Shown here: in pieces, positions 15,382-24,343 of the stretch | Layout of the letters: each line of letters begins with the position of its first letter | Position numbering within the stretch: the first letter of the stretch is position 1 | Assembly (NCBI GenBank): GCA_946480715.1 | Contig: CAMLKK010000022.1 | Span: 1-52,592 of the forward strand | Length of the DNA: 52,592 bases | Source: an uncultured Bacteriovorax sp. | GTDB taxonomy: Bacteria > Bdellovibrionota > Bacteriovoracia > Bacteriovoracales > Bacteriovoracaceae | Reading direction: 5' to 3' | Program-made: the position numbers and the translations under genes | The notes under the pieces: model-generated | Database searches by the model: none | The model's input: the letters and a program-made list of their open reading frames with translations, nothing else | Told to the model about the DNA's origin: nothing

Positions 15382-17016
15382 CTATTTAAAATCAAAATTC
15401 AAAGGTTCAGTACTGTTCGTCGAAACAGTTATTTCTTTCGTTTGATTGCCGTAAACTTCATGCCAGGCTTCCACAGTATATTTTCCTGGAGGCAATTCTT
15501 TGAGTTGAAATTCACCAGATTCTTTTGTGACGTCATAGTATGGATGATCTACAACTGCGATATAGGCCCCCATCCACGGGTGAACACTACATTTTGCCTG
15601 CATGAACATTTCTGGTTTTGAAAAACGTTTAGAGAAACGTTGATCTTTTTTTGCCATTGGGACGTTGAAAGATTCGTTTGAACCTGTCAGTGATTTCACG
15701 TTATGAAAGATAGGATCGCTATTGATAAAAACAACTTCCTGTCCTACTCTCGCAGCGGCTACGCGAGGGTGATACATGCATCCACGCTGGTCAAGTTCAA
15801 CCGCAACAGATGGAACATCTTTAAATGATTTTCCCTCAAGACCTTTCGTCACGCGAATAAAAACATTCTGAAGTTTTCCGTTTGTCACCATCACTTCATT
15901 GGAAAAGGCCGGAGTGCTTGAAGCGCATCCTGCTGGTAGTGAAAGTTTTTTAGGTGTTGGCATTGCTCCGGAAAATGTCACTATACCTTTAACTGTTACT
16001 GTACCTTCAACTGTTTTTTTATCCTCCACAACAACGGGAGATTCTTTTTTTGATTCTATTTGAACAGAAGGTTTCTCATGAACATCAACGGGAACTGGCA
16101 TGCTGTTTTCACTTTTGGAAGTCCACACCGCTACAATCAAAATGAGAAGGGCCCCGAAGATTCCGAATTTGAGTGAACGTTTTGGATTTGTCAGTCGTAC
16201 GACGAAGTATTCACGAATCGCTGCTCCCCCTGCAGATAAAAGCAGGAGTATGATCCAGTTGTATTGATGACCATAGGTCATAGGAAAGTGATTAGAGAGC
16301 ATGACGAAGATAACAGGAAGAGTGAGATAGGTATTATGGGTCGATCTATTCTTAGCGTTTTTTGCCCAAGTTTGATTAACAGGAATACCTTTTTTAGAGG
16401 CCTCTACCATTTTAAGCTGACGAGGAATGATTCGCATGAAAACGTTGGCCGTCATCCACGTCCCCATCATCCCACCAATATGAATATAGGCCGCTCTTCC
16501 ACTGAAAGTATGACAGAGAAGATAGGCCATACCGATCAGCCATGTAAGAGTGGCGATGTGGCCGAGAATTGGTTCTTCTTTAATGAGTTTACTTTCCCAG
16601 ATGAAATCGTAAAAAAACCACGAACCAATTAAGGAAAATAATCCAAGAGCTACAGCGGCCGGATATGAGATAGATGAAACAGAACTATCCAGTAAATATG
16701 TTCCATCTCCGATATAAAAAATCATAGTAATGAGAAAAAATCCACTCATCCAAGTCCAATAAGACTCCCATTTGAACCAGTGCAAATGATCAGGGACTTT
16801 AGTTGGACCCATCATGAGTTTTTCAACATGATAAAATCCACCACCGTGAACCATCCACAATTCACCGATGTGACCTTCGCGAGTTGCATTTGGATTTTTA
16901 ACGAACGATCGATCGAGCCACATAAAAAATATACTCGTACCAATCCATGTAACGGCCACTGTGATATGCACCCAGCGTCCTAAGAGCAGAATCCATTCTA
17001 AAACGTCTTGATTCAT
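15382..17016 (-). CDS. puuD: PuuD-type membrane urate oxidase with a C-terminal amicyanin-like copper domain
   Basis: Numbering is from the ATG at 17016 (544 residues); a GTG at 17025 is an alternative. Residues 1-300 form a multi-helix membrane domain typical of PuuD (Urate_ox_N): GRWVHITVAVTWIG, GGGFYHVEK and HWFKWESYWTWMSG at the start, later IHIGGMMGTWMTANVF. PuuD proteins usually end in a c-type cytochrome. Here there is no CxxCH. Instead a linker rich in Lys, Glu and Val (about 305-340) leads to a cupredoxin domain (about 342-492) with ligands His438, Cys476, His479 and Met482 in CSVHPWM, the spacing known from amicyanin. A short CarboxypepD-reg-like beta domain (about 498-544) ends the protein. 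It should oxidise urate to 5-hydroxyisourate and pass electrons to copper instead of heme. It is the first gene of the operon. Confidence 0.9.
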   Translation of the reverse strand: MNQDVLEWILLLGRWVHITVAVTWIGTSIFFMWLDRSFVKNPNATREGHIGELWMVHGGGFYHVEKLMMGPTKVPDHLHWFKWESYWTWMSGFFLITMIFYIGDGTYLLDSSVSSISYPAAVALGLFSLIGSWFFYDFIWESKLIKEEPILGHIATLTWLIGMAYLLCHTFSGRAAYIHIGGMMGTWMTANVFMRIIPRQLKMVEASKKGIPVNQTWAKNAKNRSTHNTYLTLPVIFVMLSNHFPMTYGHQYNWIILLLLSAGGAAIREYFVVRLTNPKRSLKFGIFGALLILIVAVWTSKSENSMPVPVDVHEKPSVQIESKKESPVVVEDKKTVEGTVTVKGIVTFSGAMPTPKKLSLPAGCASSTPAFSNEVMVTNGKLQNVFIRVTKGLEGKSFKDVPSVAVELDQRGCMYHPRVAAARVGQEVVFINSDPIFHNVKSLTGSNESFNVPMAKKDQRFSKRFSKPEMFMQAKCSVHPWMGAYIAVVDHPYYDVTKESGEFQLKELPPGKYTVEAWHEVYGNQTKEITVSTNSTEPLNFDFK

Positions 17017-17036
17017 TTTTTGCACCCGGCCAGTAA

Positions 17037-17049
17037 TTAACGACGTTAA
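17037..17049 (-). promoter_or_regulatory. Candidate operator palindrome upstream of puuD
   Basis: TTAACGACGTTAA is a perfect 6-1-6 palindrome, 20 bases before the puuD ATG, in the only gap between the preceding operon's terminator and the urate operon. Its position would let a repressor block transcription or initiation. Urate-responsive MarR-family regulators use palindromic operators, but none is encoded here and the regulator is unknown. Confidence 0.45.
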
Positions 17050-17068
17050 ATTAGATCACATTCGATAG

Positions 17069-17100
17069 ATAAAATAAAGAAGCCTCATTGCTGAGGCTTC
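17069..17100 (-). terminator. Rho-independent terminator of the 17134-18420 transcription unit
   Basis: GAAGCCTCA (17079-17087) and TGAGGCTTC (17092-17100) form a perfect 9-base-pair stem with a 4-base loop. On the minus strand it is followed by TTTATTTTAT. It lies 33 bases after the stop of the unknown secreted protein gene and ends the long minus-strand run, separating it from the urate operon. Confidence 0.88.
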
Positions 17101-17133
17101 CGATTGATAGTGAATGTTAGGTATTGCTTAAGC

Positions 17134-18420
17134 TTAAAGCGAAGAAGTCACTTTGAACACTTGCGCTTGAGGAGCAAGAATCATCACACCTTTGAAGTCG
17201 ACAAGTCCGTCTTCAGCTGACACTCCTAATGTAAGTTTCTTCTCATTGTTAATATCAACGAGTGAAAGGATTCCGCGCTCAGCATCCAGATGAACTTTTG
17301 AAAAGGCCATCATTGCGTTGTTGTTAAATAGTGAAGCTTCAACATTCCCTCTTTCGTCTGATCTCTTACTGATAACAAGAGTCATTTCATGTTCACCAAC
17401 TCTTACCGGATATTCTCCAAGAAGATTAGTGAGAACAAGTCCTTTGCGATTAGATTGCTCATAAACGCTTAGGTTCGATGAAACTTGCTGGCCAGTGAGT
17501 TCAGTTTTACCTAGACGGGCCGTTGAAAAATATCCGCTGATAGTTTTTGTTTTTCTATCAAGCTTGAATTTGAAAAACGGTGAACCAAAGTCAGGATCAT
17601 TGTGGTAGGCATCTTCGTTGCTGAAGAATGTATCACCTAAAAGACCTGCACCTTTAAAAGCAAATCTAACAACTCTTGATTTTGTTGAAACGAAGTTGAC
17701 GACAAGAGCATCACGATCGTTCGATTCCATAATAACGACACGGTCAAGCTTCAAACGTTCAGCCACTTGTGGATTAGAGAAAGTCACTTCGTAAACACCT
17801 TCATGACCAGGGCGGTTCTTAAGCGACTTTGTCGTCATTCTTTTGATAAGTTCAACGCTTGTTTGATAAAGGTAGTACTCATCTCTAAGGCTTCTAGAGT
17901 GATCTTTAGCGAATTCTCCGAATTGAACTAACTTGTCCATTTCTTCCAAAGATGTCACTTTGTCTGCTTTTTCCAAAACGGCCATCAACATTCCGTAACG
18001 ACCAGCTTGAGCTGCTTGAGCTGCATAAAGACGTTTTAAAAAATCCGTATCAACTGGTGAGATTTTTACATAACGAATAGAAACATCACCCAGGAGCATT
18101 TTTAAATCTCTTGTGGACCAGTTTCCATTTCCGTCAAGCTCTTCATAGTACGGAACCATAGTTTGAAGTTTAGTAAAAAGGTTTTCAATAACCTTTTCAT
18201 TTTCATTTTTAGCTAGTTTATCTTTTAAAAAATAAACGAACTCTCCGCGAGCATCCATGTGAACAGATTTTAACTCTGTATCGATGCTGTCGTTACAAAG
18301 TAAAACATCTTCGGTTTTTAAACATGCCTCTACCATTCTAACGGCCTTATCCAATTTAGGATGAAGCGCCCAGATCGAGTAAGAAGCGATTAGTGAAAGA
18401 AAAAAGATAATTTTTTTCAT
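17134..18420 (-). CDS. Secreted protein of unknown function
   Basis: The 428-residue product has a clear signal peptide (1-18, MKKIIFFLSLIASYSIWA). Its N-terminal half (about 20-230) is helix-rich with a pair of Cys near 33 and 42. Its C-terminal half (about 235-428) is strand-rich, with repeating polar and hydrophobic alternation suggesting a beta-sandwich or lipocalin-like fold. I recognise no family and no catalytic motif. It lies 24 bases after a TolC-like gene and is last before a strong terminator, so it belongs to the same transcription unit. A periplasmic or outer-membrane accessory role to the two TolC-like proteins is possible but only contextual. Confidence 0.65.
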   Translation of the reverse strand: MKKIIFFLSLIASYSIWALHPKLDKAVRMVEACLKTEDVLLCNDSIDTELKSVHMDARGEFVYFLKDKLAKNENEKVIENLFTKLQTMVPYYEELDGNGNWSTRDLKMLLGDVSIRYVKISPVDTDFLKRLYAAQAAQAGRYGMLMAVLEKADKVTSLEEMDKLVQFGEFAKDHSRSLRDEYYLYQTSVELIKRMTTKSLKNRPGHEGVYEVTFSNPQVAERLKLDRVVIMESNDRDALVVNFVSTKSRVVRFAFKGAGLLGDTFFSNEDAYHNDPDFGSPFFKFKLDRKTKTISGYFSTARLGKTELTGQQVSSNLSVYEQSNRKGLVLTNLLGEYPVRVGEHEMTLVISKRSDERGNVEASLFNNNAMMAFSKVHLDAERGILSLVDINNEKKLTLGVSAEDGLVDFKGVMILAPQAQVFKVTSSL

Positions 18421-18444
18421 GTCATCCCCTTTGGATTATTTCTA

Positions 18445-19941
18445 TTAAAATTTTAGATCGATTTCATAACCGTTAGCGAATCTCACAATGGCCGTTCCTG
18501 CTAAGTCAGCTGGAGCTTTATCCAGCATAAGAGCAAAACGACGATCTCCTTCGATTTTCTGAGCAGGCAGTTTATTGTCAGCGAAACGATATTCAACTGA
18601 TTCCACTGCATGATCTTTATCGTTTTTGAGACTCAGCATAATTGAACCCTGACCATTGCTGGCCTTGCTGACATCAAAGTCTTCTTTAGCAACGAAATAG
18701 AGAGGTTTGCTCTCCAGCTCGCTAAGAATATTCTGATCACCTACTTTAAATGAAATATTGGCAGCATCAGAGAAGTCGTCGAGTGAAGACCAAGTTGAGT
18801 AATGAGAAATAATTTTGCTTCTGAAATCACGAATGGCAACGATAGACGAAGTGATCGCGGCATCTTCACTCCCATTCCCTGCCTCAAGCATTTCATATTG
18901 ATCTTCGAAGAAATTCAAAGAATCGTCTGAAACCTGATCATAATTAGCAAAGATCTTTAATGATGAGTTGAGTTTCTCGAGCTGAAGTTTAACCTGGTTT
19001 TTCACACCAAGTTCAGTAGATTCTCTTTGAAGAGCGGCAATGCGCTCCTCATTTTTCGCAATTTTCACTTTCTTTTTATATTGAAAGTTCAATCCTTCAG
19101 ATGAGAGAATCGACCATTTAACGGATTTCACATTGGCCTGTGAAGCTCTATGAAGATTCACTGAAACTTTGTACTTATTTGAGTTAGCGAGAGCAAACTC
19201 CTGAAGTTTTTTCATCTCAAGTCCATAAGTGATTGAAGAATTTAATTCTTGCTCAACTTGAGCGAGATCAAACTTTTGCGTGTCATCCATTCTGAGAAGT
19301 GTTCTAATTGCAGACAATTCTTTTAAGTAGAGATCGTAGAATTGTGTGCGCTCTTTTTGAAGATTAAGAATACTTGCTCTGACGTCTTCACGTCTTTCAA
19401 CAGATGCCTGTCTTTCAGCTAATCTTTTTTCATAGAAGTTAAGGATTTTGATTTCTTCATCAATAGATCTCATTAAAGCTTCATGAGAGAGAATATCAAA
19501 ATAAAGATGGGCCATCTCATTGTTGAGTGCTTCGCGAGCATCAGCTAAATTGTAAGATGCCGCTTGTTTCAGGTACTGACTTTCATTGACGTTATGAATT
19601 TTCATCGGAATCGACAAAATGGCATCAGCCACGATCGGGGCCCAAAGATAATTCCACCCAAGGGCAATTCCCAGTAAATGACCTGTTCTTAGTGGATTAA
19701 AATCAGCACGTGCAACGCTGACTTTTTTCTTAGCGATCAGATAGTTTTGGAATGCGATCTCAACGTCAACGTTTCTTTCATTGGCCGTCGTTTTCATCTG
19801 GGCAATATTCTTTCGGCCTTCAGATTTTCTTAGAATACCTGCCAGGTTATCTTCTAAGTTTGAAAGCACACTGTAATCTGTGGCAAAGGCCGACTGAGCA
19901 CTCATTGTAGCAACGAGTGCGAACGCAAATACTCTTTTCAT
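18445..19941 (-). CDS. TolC-family-like outer-membrane protein with extra C-terminal beta domain
   Basis: The 498-residue protein has a signal peptide (1-20, ending AFATD). A long coiled-coil and strand pattern like outer-membrane efflux proteins covers about 40-385: paired helical hairpins (AREALNNEMAHLYFDILSHE near 135-154; KRLAERQASVERREDVRASI) and a central hydrophobic strand region. About 110 C-terminal residues (390-498) form a beta-rich addition absent from ordinary TolC (about 430-490 in total). The sequence is more divergent than its neighbour at 19970. AGGAG precedes the ATG. Two TolC-like genes lie in tandem here, with no RND or MFS pump or adaptor gene nearby, so one may be an accessory outer-membrane channel or structural protein rather than an efflux duct. 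Confidence 0.7.
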   Translation of the reverse strand: MKRVFAFALVATMSAQSAFATDYSVLSNLEDNLAGILRKSEGRKNIAQMKTTANERNVDVEIAFQNYLIAKKKVSVARADFNPLRTGHLLGIALGWNYLWAPIVADAILSIPMKIHNVNESQYLKQAASYNLADAREALNNEMAHLYFDILSHEALMRSIDEEIKILNFYEKRLAERQASVERREDVRASILNLQKERTQFYDLYLKELSAIRTLLRMDDTQKFDLAQVEQELNSSITYGLEMKKLQEFALANSNKYKVSVNLHRASQANVKSVKWSILSSEGLNFQYKKKVKIAKNEERIAALQRESTELGVKNQVKLQLEKLNSSLKIFANYDQVSDDSLNFFEDQYEMLEAGNGSEDAAITSSIVAIRDFRSKIISHYSTWSSLDDFSDAANISFKVGDQNILSELESKPLYFVAKEDFDVSKASNGQGSIMLSLKNDKDHAVESVEYRFADNKLPAQKIEGDRRFALMLDKAPADLAGTAIVRFANGYEIDLKF

Positions 19942-19969
19942 GATTTAATCTCCTAACTGTTAATTTTAA

Positions 19970-21124
19970 TTACTGTAACTTTGGAACAACGTTAGTAAGC
20001 ATATTCGAACCTAACAGTCGTTTAAGTTTGATCAGTTGGAGTTCATGTTCATACTGCAGTCTTCTCATTTCTCTTTTTGTAGACATCAGAGAAATTTCCG
20101 CTTTTTTAAGAGTAATGAATGTTCCTAGTTTTTGGTTGTAATTAGAAAGCGCTCTGGCATATTGCTCTTCGGCCATATCAACAAGTTGTTCTTGATAACC
20201 CATTTTTTCTTCGTGATTGTCGAGAATAGCATAGTGAGCTGATACTTGATTTTTGATTTCAAGTGATGCTTTCGTCTTTTGGAGCTGAAGCTTACGAATT
20301 TCTGACTTCGCAATTGAATTACGGGCAAAATAATCAAACCCTACACCACTCCATGACAACCACGAAAGTGCCACACCTTTCTTTTGTTTTTCAGCGGCAG
20401 CGATAAGATGATCAAAAGAAGCTAACTCAGGAGCACTGTTAACTGCCACTGCTTGCGCTTCTGAAGAAGCAGCAGGGAATGCTAGTTTACCATTATAAAA
20501 GTCTTCAGTGTTAAATGATACTTCTTCAGAGTCTTTCACTTGAAGCATAAGTCTCATTGCAAATTCTTCAGTTTTTACTAATTCAGTTGCATTAAGAAGT
20601 TGAGTTCTTGCATTAACAACATCACGTTGAGCATAGTAATATTCATCAAAGCTGATAGTCCCTAGATCATAAGCTTCTTGTGAGCGTGATGCGATTTCAG
20701 ATTTAATTTCAAGTTCGCGTGCACTCGATTCAACCATTTCTTTATGAAACTGATGTAAGAAGAACGTTTTCTCAAAATCTTCCAATAAATTCTTTTTTAC
20801 GATTGTTCTGTTCAAGCTAGCTGCTTGGGTAAGATCTTTCGCCGCTGAAGCTTCAAAAAAGCGGTGCGGTTCAGGAATGATCGAACGAAGGATTGTATAT
20901 TGATAATCCATGACGAGCATATCAATCGATAAACCAGGGAGAAGTTTTAGGGCCTTTGCTTGTGCATCTGCTTGAGTAGCGATGTACTGCTCATATGCAA
21001 TTGAGAGCTTCACGTTGTCGTTTACAAGCTGAGCTTTTGCTTTATTCAGTGTAAACTGAGCATTTGCATAAAGATCAAAAGAAACAAGCCCGAACATTAA
21101 TACATAGCCACAAATCTTTTTCAT
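19970..21124 (-). CDS. TolC-family outer-membrane efflux protein
   Basis: The 384-residue product has a signal peptide (1-22) and TolC-like helical repeats: LSIAYEQYIATQADAQAKAL near 42-61, and the strong AYDLGTISFDEYYYAQRDV phrase near 151-169, which is diagnostic of outer-membrane factor helices. A second repeat near 310-345 has QYARALSNYNQKLGT. It is somewhat shorter than typical TolC (about 430-490). Such proteins form trimeric outer-membrane tunnels for efflux or secretion. GGGGAGAG precedes the ATG. Following the assembly-line and secreted-protein genes in the same run, it could be the exit route for one of their products, although no inner-membrane pump is encoded in this window. Confidence 0.82.
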   Translation of the reverse strand: MKKICGYVLMFGLVSFDLYANAQFTLNKAKAQLVNDNVKLSIAYEQYIATQADAQAKALKLLPGLSIDMLVMDYQYTILRSIIPEPHRFFEASAAKDLTQAASLNRTIVKKNLLEDFEKTFFLHQFHKEMVESSARELEIKSEIASRSQEAYDLGTISFDEYYYAQRDVVNARTQLLNATELVKTEEFAMRLMLQVKDSEEVSFNTEDFYNGKLAFPAASSEAQAVAVNSAPELASFDHLIAAAEKQKKGVALSWLSWSGVGFDYFARNSIAKSEIRKLQLQKTKASLEIKNQVSAHYAILDNHEEKMGYQEQLVDMAEEQYARALSNYNQKLGTFITLKKAEISLMSTKREMRRLQYEHELQLIKLKRLLGSNMLTNVVPKLQ

Positions 21125-21169
21125 ACCAATCTCTCCCCGGTTGAATATTCAAGAAAATAAAAAATCACG

Positions 21170-24100
21170 TTATCGTTTATTTGGTTTCCACCACAAACTT
21201 AGGTTCTTCCCGAGTGCAATTAGTGTTCCACTTTTAATTTGAAAATTTGAAAAATCTTTTTGCCAACGCTGATCATTCAAACTCTCATTGTTTATCCATG
21301 AGTAAAGTGAGAAATCAGGAATCACTTCGTCATCAAAAGTTTTTTTGAAGATGCTAAAGCCGCCCCCCATACATGAGTAATCACCATAATTTGTTGAGAA
21401 CCTATAAACGAAAATTTTCTCTGCATTTTTGTGAAGATCACAAAGCTGATTTTTCTCAAGAACATCTTTAGGTAATCTAAAATTTTTTTGAGTCTCAAAT
21501 GAGAGGAGAAATCCTCTTTCTGGAGAAGAAAAATAAGGACCTACAGAGGAAAAAAATCGCACTTCAGAATCATCCGGGGCAATTATACTCTTAATATCTT
21601 CCTGGTCCCAAACCATGAACTCCTTCACTGGATTTTGATCCCACTGTCCTCCACGTGCATTGATAAAATAAATCTTATCTTCATCTTCTGATGCGCCTAA
21701 AAGAAGATTCGCAAGAGGGGCCACTTCAACCTCGTTTTTTTCATCCCAGCGAATCGCAAAAAGCTCAGGGTGCTCACGATTGAAATTTTTTTGAATGAAG
21801 GCCTTCTTTTGTTTTGCTGATGACCATAACACTAAAACCTTTTCTCCATTCATTGCATCCAGTTTTTGAAAACGCGAATCTTCAAGATTAAGCGTCACTG
21901 GATAGTAGAGATCATTATCACGATCTCTATATTCAAGAACAACATTTGGATAGTAATATGAGCTGATTTTTAGCGATTCTAAATCTTTTAAAACATTTCT
22001 ATTGATTGAGATTTCTTTTCGGAGTCCTTTACTAAAATCATAATAAACGATTGTTTCAGGATCTTTTACAACACTTAGTAGTCCTTGATTAAGCGAAGAT
22101 GCTCCTTTTGATTTTGTGATTATTTCAACAACATCATCTTTTACAGTGAAATATATTTGTCCTTCTGATGTAGGTTTTTTGAAAAAGAAAGTTTTCTTTT
22201 CATCCACAAAAACGAGTTTGCGAATTTTATCTTTTTGAAGAATGTTTGTTTTATCACTCACCCTTCTCCACAACCCTACCCCATCTTGCGACCAGGAAAG
22301 TCGCTTCAATTCGCCAGTCGTATCATTTATTTTATAAGCTGATCCTGAATCAGAGAGAAAAATGCGATTGTCATCTTTTGTCTCCGTAATAAGCGATCCA
22401 TCTAACAAATTGTAAATTTTGCGACCATCAATGAGTGCTAAATTGTTTTCAGCGATTTTAATTGTGTTGTGATAAGGAAGTACGCGCGCAATAGTACCAT
22501 CTTCAATTTCCCCCCAACGTCTGGCCTTGCTTACACGAGGATCAGAGTGGAACTGAGGAATTGAATAGAACCAGTCTTCAAATGACTTCTGAGTTTTATT
22601 AAAAGTTCGAGAGAGCCTTCTTCCTTTTTGTTTTAACAGATCGCAGGCCGATTTATCAACGAGTGCGCAGTAAGAAATAGCTCTAACGTAAAGGCGATTG
22701 AGTTCGGTATCAACATGGTAAGTGTTCAGCTCCAGCCATTGCATGTTTTTCGGGAAACACTCAGTACTTTTGCAAGGTTCATCCGTTTTTTCAATGATAC
22801 TGTTTCTTTGTGCAAAAAGCGCATTCGCTTCATCAATCCATTTTCTTGCATGTTCATCTTTGTTGAATCCCCATCGCTTTTCAGGTTGTTCGGATGGATC
22901 ACTGGACAGTAAATTATTGTCGACCAAAAATCTTATAACTGAAAGATCTGTATCTTTTCCTAATAATTTAAATTTCGTTTGGCGAAGACCATCAACCCAT
23001 TGCGATTGAAGTGTAGGGGCCATGAACAAAAAGTCTCGAACTAATTTATCAATTGTTTCAAACTTTGCTTTTAATTGATTGTCTCTTGAAGGAGTTGCCC
23101 AATCTTCATGACCGATTGTACCTGGAGCGCAGTCTTGGTTTTTACAGAATTCAAAACCTTTATCAACAATGAGAATACGGCGCTTAACTGAATCTAAAAT
23201 GTCATTAACGGCAATCTCGACTAATTTAATGGGGTCATAATTATTCTTCAAACGGGCAACAACAAAATTAATAAAGGCCGGATAGTTTTCTTTGAGAGAA
23301 AGATCAAATTGTTCTTCAGAATAATTTTTGTGCTCGCTTGGTTCCATGAGCACCCATTTTCCCTCCCTCATCACTGGCCAGCGGAAGGCAAGAATTTCTT
23401 TACGACCTCGTTCAGGCCAGTCTTGATCAACAAAAACTTCTCTTGTAAGTAAGCGCAAATCGCGAGGGGAAGTGGAAGACAATGTATAGAGTGGCAGTTC
23501 GAATTCTTCGCTGTAATGATTTTCTGAAATAAATTTAACATGTCCAGAGTTAGTTGATTGAGTGACGATGAAGGTTCCTGGAACCATTCCCTCTTTCGAA
23601 ATCTTAACCGGGTAACCATCAAGATTAACAGTTCGAGTGCTTGCCAAGTCCATGACATATTCAAGTGCTGTTAAGAACAGTTGGTCTTCATACCATTCTT
23701 TAGAAGTTGGAAGATTTAACCAAATTCTTCTCATCGAATAATGTCCAAACAGATCCGCGGTATCGGCCAGAGTATTCGCTACAGGAAGGCCATGCATTCT
23801 GGCAAAAATCCATCTAAGGCCAATAAGTGCATCAGCACAGTCTGTAGCAATATTGTATTTGTGATAGAAGTCTGGTTTAATTTCATCCTGCAACCATTTT
23901 GAGTACTTTGCCTCCCATTCATCATTCCATGATTCCGTTACATCCCAGAGAACTGCATTTTGTTTTTCCCCATGTATGAACAAGCTCACAGGTTCAATCG
24001 GCCAGACTGATAATTTTTCCATTTGTACATAACTTGCATAATTATCAGTAACAAACGGTGCAATGAGATTAACTTCTTTAAAGAACTTCTCGTCTAAATG

Positions 24101-24286
24101 ATCAGGATAATCACCTTTCACTTGATGATAGTGATGAAGTTTGTATCCAATTTCAGTCTGCTCTATTGAAAGATAAAATCTTTCTGTCGAGAGATCCTTA
24201 ACCCAAACTTCATAAGCAAAACTGTTACTTAAAAAAAATAAAAAAAACAAAGAAAGCAAAAGGCAGAGTTTTGAACGAATGGACAT
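21170..24286 (-). CDS. Large secreted protein with a possible Cys/His peptidase-like domain
   Basis: The 1038-residue protein has a signal peptide (1-24). In the N-terminal third, ATDCADALIGLRWIFARMHG (Cys150) is followed about 100 residues later by PGTFIVTQSTNSGHVKFI (His249). This arrangement resembles NlpC/P60 and transglutaminase-like enzymes, where a Cys starts a helix and His lies on a following strand; a convincing third residue is not clear. The middle (about 330-600) is helix-rich with paired Cys (CKNQDC, CKSTEC). The C-terminal 400 residues have repeating strand and Trp/Asp patterns like a beta-propeller (for example ILSISTN-type and SAYKINDTTGE segments). I cannot name a family. 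It shares a unit with a TolC protein and an S41 peptidase, so it may act at the cell envelope. Confidence 0.6.
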   Translation of the reverse strand: MSIRSKLCLLLSLFFLFFLSNSFAYEVWVKDLSTERFYLSIEQTEIGYKLHHYHQVKGDYPDHLDEKFFKEVNLIAPFVTDNYASYVQMEKLSVWPIEPVSLFIHGEKQNAVLWDVTESWNDEWEAKYSKWLQDEIKPDFYHKYNIATDCADALIGLRWIFARMHGLPVANTLADTADLFGHYSMRRIWLNLPTSKEWYEDQLFLTALEYVMDLASTRTVNLDGYPVKISKEGMVPGTFIVTQSTNSGHVKFISENHYSEEFELPLYTLSSTSPRDLRLLTREVFVDQDWPERGRKEILAFRWPVMREGKWVLMEPSEHKNYSEEQFDLSLKENYPAFINFVVARLKNNYDPIKLVEIAVNDILDSVKRRILIVDKGFEFCKNQDCAPGTIGHEDWATPSRDNQLKAKFETIDKLVRDFLFMAPTLQSQWVDGLRQTKFKLLGKDTDLSVIRFLVDNNLLSSDPSEQPEKRWGFNKDEHARKWIDEANALFAQRNSIIEKTDEPCKSTECFPKNMQWLELNTYHVDTELNRLYVRAISYCALVDKSACDLLKQKGRRLSRTFNKTQKSFEDWFYSIPQFHSDPRVSKARRWGEIEDGTIARVLPYHNTIKIAENNLALIDGRKIYNLLDGSLITETKDDNRIFLSDSGSAYKINDTTGELKRLSWSQDGVGLWRRVSDKTNILQKDKIRKLVFVDEKKTFFFKKPTSEGQIYFTVKDDVVEIITKSKGASSLNQGLLSVVKDPETIVYYDFSKGLRKEISINRNVLKDLESLKISSYYYPNVVLEYRDRDNDLYYPVTLNLEDSRFQKLDAMNGEKVLVLWSSAKQKKAFIQKNFNREHPELFAIRWDEKNEVEVAPLANLLLGASEDEDKIYFINARGGQWDQNPVKEFMVWDQEDIKSIIAPDDSEVRFFSSVGPYFSSPERGFLLSFETQKNFRLPKDVLEKNQLCDLHKNAEKIFVYRFSTNYGDYSCMGGGFSIFKKTFDDEVIPDFSLYSWINNESLNDQRWQKDFSNFQIKSGTLIALGKNLSLWWKPNKR

Positions 24287-24343
24287 TTTAACCTCAATGT
24301 TAGTTGCTCCTCACCAAACGAAGCGCAAGCGAGGTTACAACAT

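Noticed and set aside
15355..15621. Plus-strand ORF opposite puuD and other long antisense frames across the large genes
   Set aside because: They lie opposite strong coding regions, lack domains and ribosome sites, and reflect codon structure of the sense genes.
15382..17016. PuuD with a cytochrome c domain
   Set aside because: No CxxCH motif occurs anywhere in the protein; the C-terminal region has cupredoxin ligands instead.
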